A DNA stretch of 11,040 bases from Bacteroidota bacterium (lineage in GTDB: Bacteria > Bacteroidota > Kryptoniia > Kryptoniales > JAKASW01): assembly GCA_021785235.1 (NCBI GenBank), contig JAJYGB010000494.1, positions 1 through 11,040 on the forward strand, in the 5' to 3' direction. Shown here piece by piece: positions 1 to 8,100 of the stretch (the stretch's first letter is position 1; each line of letters starts with the position of its first letter). Made by a program: the position numbers and the translations under genes. The notes under the pieces are model-generated. The model was not told the DNA's origin. It saw nothing but the letters and a program-made list of their open reading frames with translations, and did not search any database.

Positions 1-212
1 CCGAAAAAAACAGAAACCGCTTCCCACGGAATCTTCTTGCGGTAAACTGTTCCGAGAAGATTGTGAAGAGTCCTGGGGGTGCTTCCTCCAGAGAGCGCGA
101 GTGAGAAACGACCTCTCCGCGAGACCGTACCCGCGATGAGTTCGGCTATCTCACCGGCAGCCGCCTCGCTAAGTTCGTTGAGATCCCGAAACTTTTTCAC
201 GTAACAGGTCAC
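1..212 (-). CDS. pgl: 6-phosphogluconolactonase, N-terminal part (cut by window edge)
   Basis: This would hydrolyse 6-phosphoglucono-1,5-lactone to 6-phosphogluconate, the second step of the oxidative pentose phosphate pathway, in the cytoplasm. About 70 codons are visible. They contain the family's N-terminal signature LALSGGSTPR, and near the edge IPWEAVSVFFG, the start of the usual FFGDER block. The preferred start is GTG at 212-210: it overlaps the zwf stop as GTGA, and a GGAG lies 6 bases upstream. An in-frame GTG at 224 is an alternative with a poorer ribosome site. It is the last visible gene of the glucan/pentose phosphate operon and probably translationally coupled to zwf. The family call rests on the N-terminal motifs and on the neighbours; the catalytic C-terminal half is outside the window. 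Confidence 0.9.
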   Translation of the reverse strand, partial: MTCYVKKFRDLNELSEAAAGEIAELIAGTVSRRGRFSLALSGGSTPRTLHNLLGTVYRKKIPWEAVSVFF

Positions 213-1651
213 ACCGTGCTCCACTTTTCACCGTCGAGGAGCCTTTCCGCTTCAACGGGCCCCCAGGTCCCCGACGCGTATCTGTTCACGTCGAACTTGT
301 GCGAGAGAAGAGGGGTGTACAAATCCCAGGAAGCTTCGACCTCGTCGGCGCGGACGAAGAGCGTCTGGTCACCCTTCAGCACGTCGAGCAAAAGAGTCTC
401 GTATGCATCAGGAATTCTGCCGAATATTTCTCCATATTGAAAATGGAGTCTCTGGGTCGAGAGCTTGTACGCGTCGCCCGGCTCTTTGACCTTGAAGTAC
501 AGGTCGAATCCTTCGTTCGGCTGCAAAGTCATGACGAGCTTGTTCGGCTGGATATCTTTTATGGAGAATTGCCGGAAGATGGATACGGGAGGCCGTCGGA
601 ATGTGATCGCGACTTCGGTAATTCCTTTGAACATTCTCTTGCCGGTCCGAAGCACGAACGGAACACCCTGCCAGCGCCAGTTGGAGATGTTGAGCTTCAA
701 AGCGACATACGTTTCCGTTTGTGAGTCCTTGCCGACTCTTTCTTCCTCAAGATATCCTTCGACCTCCCTCCCCTGCACGGCACCGCGGGAATACTGCCCG
801 AAGACGACATCTTCGGTGGATATGGGAGATATGGAGCGCAGCACCTTCACCTTCTCGTGGCGGACCGCGTCGGCTTCAAGCGCGGTCGGTACCTCCATGG
901 CAGTAAGCGTCGTCAGCTGCGTCAGGTGGTTCTGTATCATATCGCGCAGGGCACCGACCCGATCGTAGTATCCTCCCCTGTGTTCTGCACCGACGGTTTC
1001 AGCCACCGTGATTTCCACGCGCTCTATCCTGTCGCGGTTCCAGAGGGATTCGAACATGGCGTTGCTGAACCGGAAGGCTATCACATTCTGGACCGTCTCT
1101 TTGCCGAGGTAATGGTCGATACGGTAGATCTGAGATTCGTCGAAGTATCGATGCACGAGTGCGTTGAGTTCGCGTGCGGACTGCAGGTCCTGGCCGAAGG
1201 GCTTTTCAACGACGAGTTTTACCTCTCCCGCGCTTTTGTTGAGTCCGACTTCTCCGATATTCTTAATGGCGTTTGGAAACACCGAGGGAGGGACCGCGAG
1301 ATAGAAGATCCGGTTCCCCGGCAGGTTCGATTGTTTTTCCAGCTCGAGAATACGATCTGCGAGCGTCTTGTACTCTTCAAGCGTACCGCCACCCACAGAA
1401 TGGTAATACGCCCACTCAAAGGTTTCTCCGGCCGTGCTGTGGTCGATTCCCTCTTCCTCGACTGACCGGGCCACAAAGTCACGGTAGGTCTCGTCGTTGT
1501 GCTTCTTTCCCGTCCCGGCACCGATCAGCTGGAACTCCGAAAGGTGTTTGTCGCGCAGCCTGCAAATGGCCGGGAGGAGCTTCCTCCGCGCGAGATCGCC
1601 TGTTCCGCCGATGATCACCAGCAAATACGGGGGTACTCTTTTGCCGTTCAT
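209..1651 (-). CDS. zwf: Glucose-6-phosphate 1-dehydrogenase
   Basis: It oxidises glucose-6-phosphate to 6-phosphoglucono-1,5-lactone with NAD(P)+, the entry step of the oxidative pentose phosphate pathway. Counted from the chosen start the protein has 480 residues, normal for the family. A nucleotide-binding segment GGTGDLARRKLLPA sits at about residues 15-28. EKPFG is at 149-153, the active-site signature RIDHYLGKE at 177-185, the QNHL block with the likely catalytic base His242 at 240-243, and RTGKRM at 335-340. The reading frame stays open 13 codons upstream into gnd, but ATG at 1651 is preferred. It follows AAGGGA by 6 bases, lies 1 base after the gnd stop, and begins just before the nucleotide-binding strand. 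The 3' end overlaps pgl by 4 bases. Coenzyme choice cannot be settled by eye. Confidence 0.97.
   Translation of the reverse strand: MNGKRVPPYLLVIIGGTGDLARRKLLPAICRLRDKHLSEFQLIGAGTGKKHNDETYRDFVARSVEEEGIDHSTAGETFEWAYYHSVGGGTLEEYKTLADRILELEKQSNLPGNRIFYLAVPPSVFPNAIKNIGEVGLNKSAGEVKLVVEKPFGQDLQSARELNALVHRYFDESQIYRIDHYLGKETVQNVIAFRFSNAMFESLWNRDRIERVEITVAETVGAEHRGGYYDRVGALRDMIQNHLTQLTTLTAMEVPTALEADAVRHEKVKVLRSISPISTEDVVFGQYSRGAVQGREVEGYLEEERVGKDSQTETYVALKLNISNWRWQGVPFVLRTGKRMFKGITEVAITFRRPPVSIFRQFSIKDIQPNKLVMTLQPNEGFDLYFKVKEPGDAYKLSTQRLHFQYGEIFGRIPDAYETLLLDVLKGDQTLFVRADEVEASWDLYTPLLSHKFDVNRYASGTWGPVEAERLLDGEKWSTV
219..222 (-). promoter_or_regulatory. Ribosome binding site deciding the pgl start
   Basis: A GGAG lies inside the last codons of zwf, 6 bases before the GTG at 212. 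It favours that start over the in-frame GTG at 224 and fits translational coupling across the GTGA overlap. Confidence 0.6.
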
Positions 1652-1652
1652 A

Positions 1653-2561
1653 TTATTTCCCTTCCTTAACTGCGTGCCCGCCGAATTCATGCCTCATCAT
1701 CGCAAGTAGCCGGCCGCCGAATTCCTCCGTATCCTGGCTGGAAAACCGTTCGTAGAGCGACTGTGTTATCACAGGAAGAGAAACGCCGAGATCGATTGCC
1801 TCCAGAGCCGTCCAACGGCCTTCGCCCGAATCGGCAACGAAGGGCGCAACCTTCGTGAGTTCCTGATCGCTCTTCAAAGCATCTGCGGTCAGGTCGAGCA
1901 GCCAGCTCCTGACTACGCTCCCGAATCTCCATATCTCTGCGACCTGGTGGAGATCGAGGTCGAATTCGGCTTTCTTCTTGAGCAGCTCAAATCCCTCGGC
2001 ATACGCCTCCATGAGGCCGTATTCGATTCCGTTGTGAACCATCTTAACAAAGTGACCCGAGCCGCAAGGTCCGACATGCCCCCACCCCTTGTCCTTTCCC
2101 GGCGCGAGCGCTTCAAATATCGGCCTGACATAATCGACGGGCTTGTCTTCCCCACCCACCATGAGGCTGTAACCTTCCTTCAAACCCCATATGCCTCCGC
2201 TCACGCCGGCATCAAGCATGCTGATACCGCTTTCCGCGAGCTTATTGGCGCGCCTGATTGAGTCCTTATAATATGAATTGCCGCCGTCGATAACGATATC
2301 TCCGCTTTTCAGTTTCGGTATCAGCAGGTCGATGGTGTCGTCGACAGGCTTTCCGGCAGGGACCATTATCCACACTACTTTCGGCGCCGTCAGTTTCGAG
2401 ATAAGCTCATCGATCGAGTTTGCGCCCTCGTTCCCTTCTTCGACAATGCCCTTCACTGCCTGTTGGTCTCTGTCGAAACCGACGACTTTGTGTCCACCTT
2501 TCAGGAGCCTTTGCGCCATGTTGGCTCCCATCTTTCCTAATCCAATTAACCCAATTTTCAC
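1653..2561 (-). CDS. gnd: 6-phosphogluconate dehydrogenase, decarboxylating, short form
   Basis: It converts 6-phosphogluconate to ribulose-5-phosphate and CO2 with reduction of NAD(P)+. From GTG 2561 the protein has 302 residues, matching the short bacterial class (GntZ/YqeC-like) rather than the roughly 470-residue classical enzyme. Visible motifs are the Rossmann loop GLGKMG (7-12), DGGNS (92-96), GVSGG (119-123) and GHFVKMVHNGIEYG (169-182). The latter holds Lys173, Asn177 and Glu180, spaced like the catalytic residues of the classical enzyme. The second Rossmann strand ends in GFDRD with Asp30, which usually favours NAD+ over NADP+; this is an inference. The GTG start overlaps the glucoamylase stop as GTGA and follows AAGGAG by 7 bases. 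Extending to the ATG at 2609 would add 16 unlikely residues in front of the Rossmann strand. Confidence 0.96.
   Translation of the reverse strand: MKIGLIGLGKMGANMAQRLLKGGHKVVGFDRDQQAVKGIVEEGNEGANSIDELISKLTAPKVVWIMVPAGKPVDDTIDLLIPKLKSGDIVIDGGNSYYKDSIRRANKLAESGISMLDAGVSGGIWGLKEGYSLMVGGEDKPVDYVRPIFEALAPGKDKGWGHVGPCGSGHFVKMVHNGIEYGLMEAYAEGFELLKKKAEFDLDLHQVAEIWRFGSVVRSWLLDLTADALKSDQELTKVAPFVADSGEGRWTALEAIDLGVSLPVITQSLYERFSSQDTEEFGGRLLAMMRHEFGGHAVKEGK
1658..1663 (-). promoter_or_regulatory. Ribosome binding site of zwf
   Basis: AAGGGA lies within the last codons of gnd, 6 bases before ATG 1651. It decides this start over the upstream in-frame ATG at 1690, which would overlap gnd by 38 bases. Confidence 0.6.
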
Positions 2562-4960
2562 TTTGTTTCTCCTTGATCGATTGATACTGAGAAGTCTGTG
2601 CCCTCCCAATTACCAGAGTCCTTCCAATAGAATGTAAACAAAATTCTACCGCCTTCGTTCATTTGCGACGCGTCGATATCCGAGACGTGCAATCCAATGT
2701 GCTTGTCTTCCGTCGGTGTGTCGTGGATGGTTTTCCAGTTGTCGCCCGACCAATGGACCACGGCCGGTGCGAGGAGCTCAATTCTGAGTTTCAACCCCTT
2801 CCTCATCGATTTGATTTTATGGTTGAACCTCCACGACGCGATACCAGACGTGTGCTTTTCCTCAATGTATCTCTTGACGGTCTGGGGCGGTGTATCGAAT
2901 AATGCTTTCTCTTCCAGTGACCTGACCCGCTTGACATATTCTGCATGCGCCCAGACCAGAGGCATGGCAGACCCTGATGGCTTTCCGAAAAACAGTTCTT
3001 TCTCGGGGATATCGGGTGAATCCCAGACCTGTTCCGGGAGCAAGCCTCCGTCACCCGCAAAAGATTCCAATGCTTTCAGCAATTTGCCCGCCGCGCCGGC
3101 GTTTCCGCTCGCAAGTTCGTAGTGGGCCCTCTCTCCCGTCAGAAGCGGCCAGGCTCTGCCGGTGCCTGTCCCGTCAAACGGGCTTCCGTCGTCGTGTTCT
3201 CCATATCCATCGTCATTGTACCTGTGCCATGACGACCCGGTCGGCAACTCGACCCGAAGCAATTTGTCGATCGCTTTTACGGTGTTCAATATCCTCGGGT
3301 CCTTCGCGTCGCGCAGTCCCAGGCGCACAAGCGCCAGCGCGTCCGGGCTTATTATGTGCGTCGCCTTCATGTTTGTTTCCGCGGGGGGACGGTTCTTGAT
3401 CGGGACGTAGCCGTCTTTCGGCGAGCCCGATTCGGCGACATCGATGGGAGAAATCCGTACATAATATCCATCCACTCCCAGCTCGCGGGCGGAACTTGTT
3501 CCCGTGACGTATATCCATCTTTCGATACTCGAGTTCCATGTGTCCGCGGTTTCGAGCAGATAAATCGCGAGCTCCCTGCTTTCGTACTTCCCGGCGTACT
3601 CTGCGGCGACGACCAGGCCGGCTATCTCAGCGGCAAGAGTGAAAGGAGTGTAACCGGGGTCCTCCTCCCACCGATCCTGCTGGCTCACTGGCCCGTTACG
3701 AACGACGAAGCTTGCCGCGCCCCGGATCATCGGCCAGTATCTTTCGACTTCCTGGCTGGTAATCGCTCCGCGCCTGTATGCGAGATCGACGAGGAGTATC
3801 GGAAGAGCCGCCTCATCCATCTGGATTCCGCCCCAGTAAGGCATCCCGTCCATCCACATGTTTTGCGGCCAGTGACCATCGCTCTCCTGCGTCGCTTCAA
3901 GATATGCGAGGGCCTGACGGGCTTCATCATTGGCGCCGATTGCCAGAAATGCGCCGGCTGCCTCCACCATGTCCCGCGGCCACACGAGATGATATCCTCC
4001 TAGGTCGTCGTCCCCTTTTGAAAAGCCCCACGGAACCGACAGGCTCGCGATTATGCCGCCGGGTATGTAGACCCCGAGATGCGACTTCAGCACCACTTTG
4101 CTGATCCCGTAAAGCGTTGCTTCTTGTTTGGGCGACCAGTTCTTCTTATTCCAGCCATTCCAAAATTTTACATACTTATCAAGAGAGCTTTCGAACCCGT
4201 CGTAGATTGAAGCCAGCGCCTGGTGAGCGGCTTCGTCCGCGGTCCGCCCGAAGCCAAGCGCCAGAATGAATTCACCGCCGGATGATGCCACGTCAAGTTC
4301 TGCCGTAAGCGCCACGTTCCCGTTTTCGGCCCTGCCATATAGCGCGGTGAGTCGCTTGTTGGTCTTCAAGTCCTTCCAGCCGTCGGAGGACCCCACGAAA
4401 CCAGCTGAACCCTGCTTGATGGGGACCGAGGCGAGCATGGCCAGGCCGTAGCCGTCCCTTGACGCCATGAGCGTCGTTTTACCCTTGTATTCTCCGATCC
4501 AGCCGGTATTTCCGGCTCCTCTGTTCGCGACGTGCGGAGACAGCAGAACATGGACTCTGTAATCAGAAAGCGTCCCGGCGAGCGGAATGAATTTCACTTT
4601 CTGGAGGACGACGGGGCGGCGGGGATCCGTCAATACTTTTTTCTCTATCAGGTAGCGGTTGGCCAGACACTTGTTGGTAAGAAGGTAGGCAGGAACATCG
4701 GGCGCCAGGAAGGCAACCGAATGTTCAGCATCTCTTTTCTCTTCAGAGAAGAAGTCGGTACCGTCGGTGATTATGAGCTCCGCGTCTCGGATCATAGCCT
4801 GGTCCATCCGCGGGTAATAGACTTCGTTCAATATGCCGTGTGAAATTGTGAACCATGCGGGGCTGACTCCGGCAAAGGCCCCGCCTATTCCGTTTTTGGC
4901 ACTTGATGTCCAGCGGGCCGGAATTCCCGGCCACCCGGGTGCTTCAGTGGTGTTTGACAT
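2558..4960 (-). CDS. Glycoside hydrolase family 15 glucoamylase/glucodextranase-type enzyme
   Basis: An 800-residue enzyme expected to release glucose from the non-reducing ends of alpha-glucans by inversion. The N-terminal part (about 1-270) resembles the beta-sandwich domain of prokaryotic glucoamylases and glucodextranases. An (alpha/alpha)6 barrel follows (about 275-685). It carries HLVWPRD (324-330), QNMWMDG (366-372), QMDEAALP (380-387), RWEEDPGYTP (430-439) with the likely catalytic acid in Glu432/433, and GLLPEQVWD (639-647) with Glu643 as likely base. A further beta-rich domain fills 690-800. No signal peptide or membrane segment is seen, so a cytoplasmic enzyme acting on glycogen or maltodextrin is likely. 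ATG 4960 follows AGAGGA by 8 bases. It heads the gnd-zwf-pgl operon. Exact substrate (alpha-1,4, alpha-1,6, or trehalose as in some GH15) cannot be read from motifs. Confidence 0.93.
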   Translation of the reverse strand: MSNTTEAPGWPGIPARWTSSAKNGIGGAFAGVSPAWFTISHGILNEVYYPRMDQAMIRDAELIITDGTDFFSEEKRDAEHSVAFLAPDVPAYLLTNKCLANRYLIEKKVLTDPRRPVVLQKVKFIPLAGTLSDYRVHVLLSPHVANRGAGNTGWIGEYKGKTTLMASRDGYGLAMLASVPIKQGSAGFVGSSDGWKDLKTNKRLTALYGRAENGNVALTAELDVASSGGEFILALGFGRTADEAAHQALASIYDGFESSLDKYVKFWNGWNKKNWSPKQEATLYGISKVVLKSHLGVYIPGGIIASLSVPWGFSKGDDDLGGYHLVWPRDMVEAAGAFLAIGANDEARQALAYLEATQESDGHWPQNMWMDGMPYWGGIQMDEAALPILLVDLAYRRGAITSQEVERYWPMIRGAASFVVRNGPVSQQDRWEEDPGYTPFTLAAEIAGLVVAAEYAGKYESRELAIYLLETADTWNSSIERWIYVTGTSSARELGVDGYYVRISPIDVAESGSPKDGYVPIKNRPPAETNMKATHIISPDALALVRLGLRDAKDPRILNTVKAIDKLLRVELPTGSSWHRYNDDGYGEHDDGSPFDGTGTGRAWPLLTGERAHYELASGNAGAAGKLLKALESFAGDGGLLPEQVWDSPDIPEKELFFGKPSGSAMPLVWAHAEYVKRVRSLEEKALFDTPPQTVKRYIEEKHTSGIASWRFNHKIKSMRKGLKLRIELLAPAVVHWSGDNWKTIHDTPTEDKHIGLHVSDIDASQMNEGGRILFTFYWKDSGNWEGTDFSVSIDQGETK
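2569..2574 (-). promoter_or_regulatory. Ribosome binding site deciding the gnd start
   Basis: AAGGAG lies 7 bases before GTG 2561, inside the final codons of the glucoamylase gene. It supports the GTG start and coupling through the GTGA overlap. Confidence 0.7.
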
Positions 4961-4968
4961 AGGATATT

Positions 4969-4974
4969 TCCTCT
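4969..4974 (-). promoter_or_regulatory. Ribosome binding site of the GH15 gene
   Basis: AGAGGA lies 8 bases before ATG 4960 in the short leader downstream of the promoter. Confidence 0.6.
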
Positions 4975-4987
4975 CTTTCCCACTTTC

Positions 4988-5016
4988 ATTTTAAAGAACC
5001 CGTACCATATTGGCAA
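4988..5016 (-). promoter_or_regulatory. Sigma-70-like promoter of the GH15-gnd-zwf-pgl operon
   Basis: On the minus strand a -35 TTGCCA (5016-5011) and a -10 TAAAAT (4993-4988) are separated by exactly 17 bases. Transcription would start near 4981, giving a leader of about 20 bases that contains the ribosome site. The rest of the 167-base spacer between the kinase stop and this gene shows no convincing terminator hairpin with a T run. Confidence 0.6.
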
Positions 5017-5127
5017 GGAAAGGCGCGTTAAAACAACATTAAAGTCTTTTCACGGAACGCACGAGGCGGGGCGGCTTCGGAGAGGATTGGCTGAGGAAAT
5101 TGCGAAAGGGTCTGGCCGGTTACAATA

Positions 5128-8100
5128 TCAAGGGGTCTTGCGATCCAGTATTTTTCTTATCCGTTCCGCAAACTCAAACGCGGTAAAAGGTTTCTGCAGG
5201 AAATCGACGTTCTCGTCGAGTACGAAGGCGTGATGCACGGCGCTGTCGGTATAACCGCTTATGAACAGGAATTTCCTCCCGGGGAATTTCTTGTCGATCG
5301 CTTCCTTCAATGCCTTGCCGCTGACTTTGGGCATCACAATATCTGATATCACTAGTGAAATATCCTGCACGTTGCGCTCGAAGACGGTTACCCCCTCCTC
5401 CCCTTCGCGGGCAGTTAGAACGGTGTATCCGTTTTCATCGAGGAGAGTTTTCATAAACTCCCTCAGTTCTTCATTGTCTTCGACGACGAGGACGGTCTCA
5501 CTCCCCCCGCTGATCTTTCCCGCTCTACCGGGATTGGGGACAGACTTTCCAGCGATCCCCTTCACTGCAGGGAAGTAAACCCTGAATGTAGTCCCCTTTC
5601 CAATTTCACTGTAGACACTGATTGTCCCGCCGTGTTGTCTTATTATGCCGTGGACCACGGAGAGACCGAGTCCGGTCCCCTTTCCTATTTCCTTCGTAGT
5701 GAAGAAAGGTTCGAAGATCCGGTCGAGGGTGGTGGTTTCTATGCCGGTTCCTGTGTCGCTGACGATTATGGCGACATATGAACCGGGCTTCACGTTCGTA
5801 TGGATCCGGCAGTAAAATTCATCGAGATACGTATTGGCCGTCTCTATAGTGAGCACTCCGCCATGCTGCATCGCATCTCCCGCGTTTACCGCAAGATTCA
5901 AGAGTACCTGCTCCACCTGCGATGGGTCGGCAAGAACCGTTCTCAGGTCTGAGCCAGGAATGAACCTTATCTGGACCTGCTCACCGAGCAGGCGCCTCAG
6001 CAATTCGAGGATATCCCCTATCAACTCGTTCAGGTTGAGATCCCGCGGCATCAGAATCTGGCGGCGGGCAAACGCGAGAAGTTGCTTCGTGATCTTCGCC
6101 GCCCTGTCGGCGAGGCCGTAAATTCTCATCAGGTAGTTGTTGACCGGATGCCCCTCTTCGATCTTACCCATGGCAAGTTCAGTGAAGCCTATGATTCCGC
6201 CAAGCACATTATTGAAGTCGTGCGCTATCCCGCTTGTCAGCTGCCCCAGGCTCTCGAGCTTCTGCGATTGTAAGAGCTGTTCTTCAAGCCTCTTCTGTTC
6301 CGTAACGTCCCTCAGAATGCCGCGGTAGGCGATAGGTTTTCCTTCCATGTCCCGGAGCACCGTGGCGGAATCCTGAACCATCAGCCGGGTTCCGTCTCTT
6401 CTTTTTACCTTTATCAGGATATCGCGCATGAAGCCGTCTGTCTCGATAAGACGATTTGACTTCTCCCGCTCGTTCGGGTCGTCATAGAGCTCGCTGACGC
6501 TCTCGAGATCCAGCATTTCGTTTCTGGAATCGAAACCGAAGAGCTTGACGCCGGCAGTGTTGATATCCAGAATCTTCCCTGCCGGTGTAGTGACGTAAAT
6601 GGCGTCTATGGACTCCTCAAAAAGGCTCCTGTATCTTTCTTCGGAATGGCTCAGCTTCTCCTCGGCGATCTTTCGCTCCGTAATGTCTTCCGCTGTGCCG
6701 ATGACGGCGGGTCGCCCCTGGAAAGTGGTCCTTGAGCCGAAGACCTCCACACGAATCCTCTTGCCGTTCTTCTTCAACGATGTAAAGTCGTACTTGATAG
6801 ATTCTGTATCGCCGTCGATTCGTTTCCTGATATTTTCGAGGACCCGATCCTGATCCTCGGGCGCGACCGTCTCAAGCACAGAGGGCATAGCAAGGAACTC
6901 AGCCTCCGAGAATCCGTACATCCTCGACATCGCCGGATTCGTGTACACAAATTTGCCGTCCTGTATGATGTAGACTCCGACGAGCGACGACTCAACCAGC
7001 GTCCGGAATTTCTCTTCGCTTTCCCGTATTGTCGTCTCGGCCCTGGTCATATTGGTGAGCAGCGTGGCATTCTCGAGCGCCACCGCCGCGCTGGCCGCGA
7101 GGCCCTCGAGCATCTCTATGTCACCATCCCCGAACGGCCTCCCGCCAATGCTGTTATGTATCGCAAAGGCTCCCAACACTTCCCCGTCGCGGCTTAGGAT
7201 AGGAACATCGATGACGTTATATATTGCAAACTTCTCGTGAAGCTCCCTGATTATCAGGGGGTCATTTTGGGAATCGTTGCTGATCCGGGCTCGCTTGGTT
7301 GCCAGGACGAACCCGGGTGTGCCTTGCCATGGTGCGAACCTGACATCGATAGGGAAGACGGTGCCCGACTTGAAGTATTCCCGAAAAACCAACATCCCGT
7401 TTTCCAACAGACCGACAGTGCCCGCTGCTGCTCCGACGAGTTCAATGCCCGACCTAACGAGGGTGCGGAGAATATCATCCACGTTGAGGACGGCGTTTAT
7501 CTTGACTGAAGCCGTCGAGAGTATCTTCAGCTGGCGGTTTCGCTGTCCTATCGCTTCTTCCGCCTTCTTCCTCTCCGTGAGATCCCGGGCCGAGGAAAGA
7601 ATAACCGGTCTCCCCTCGAAAATAACGGCGCGACTGCGAACTTCCACCGGGATCCTGGTACCATTCTTCCTTAAATGAACCGACTCGAATATGGTGTCTT
7701 TTTCCCTGAAGACCTCCTCTGTCCGGTTTTCTGCCGTGCCGGCGATTTCAGGTGCGAGTATCTTGTCGACGCTTTGGCCGATTATCTCCTCACGCGTGTA
7801 GCCAAGGAGCTCACATCCCGCTTCATTGACCTGCATGATCTTCCCGTGCTCGTCGATCATGAAAAATTCATCTGCCGAACTCTCAAAGAGAAACCGGTAG
7901 CGGTTTTCACTGGCGGTAATGGCCTCGTTCGCAGCGGTCAACTCCGTGAGGTCGACAAGTATACCTCTCAACCCGACAACCTTTGAGTCGCGCACTATCG
8001 GACTTGCGGATACGAGTGCAGGGAATGTAACGCCGCCCTTGCCAACCACGGTGTAGCGCTCCGGCTCACCCGGCGCTCCCTTGAATACCTTCTCTATCTC

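Noticed and set aside
857..1465. Plus-strand ORF of 202 codons
   Set aside because: Lies entirely antisense to zwf, which has all its catalytic motifs; the protein shows no family motif and has no ribosome site in context.
1649..1690. Upstream in-frame ATG start for zwf at 1690
   Set aside because: Would overlap gnd by 38 bases and add residues before the nucleotide-binding strand; ATG 1651 has the better ribosome site and 1-base spacing.
2559..2609. Upstream ATG start for gnd at 2609
   Set aside because: Adds 16 residues in front of the Rossmann strand and overlaps GH15 by 52 bases; GTG 2561 has AAGGAG 7 bases ahead and a GTGA overlap.
3356..4003. Plus-strand ORF of 215 codons
   Set aside because: Antisense to the GH15 catalytic domain; open only because of the coding bias of the opposite strand.
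4994..5127. Terminator between the kinase and the GH15 operon
   Set aside because: The GC-rich stretch after the kinase stop does not form a convincing stem, and no T run follows.
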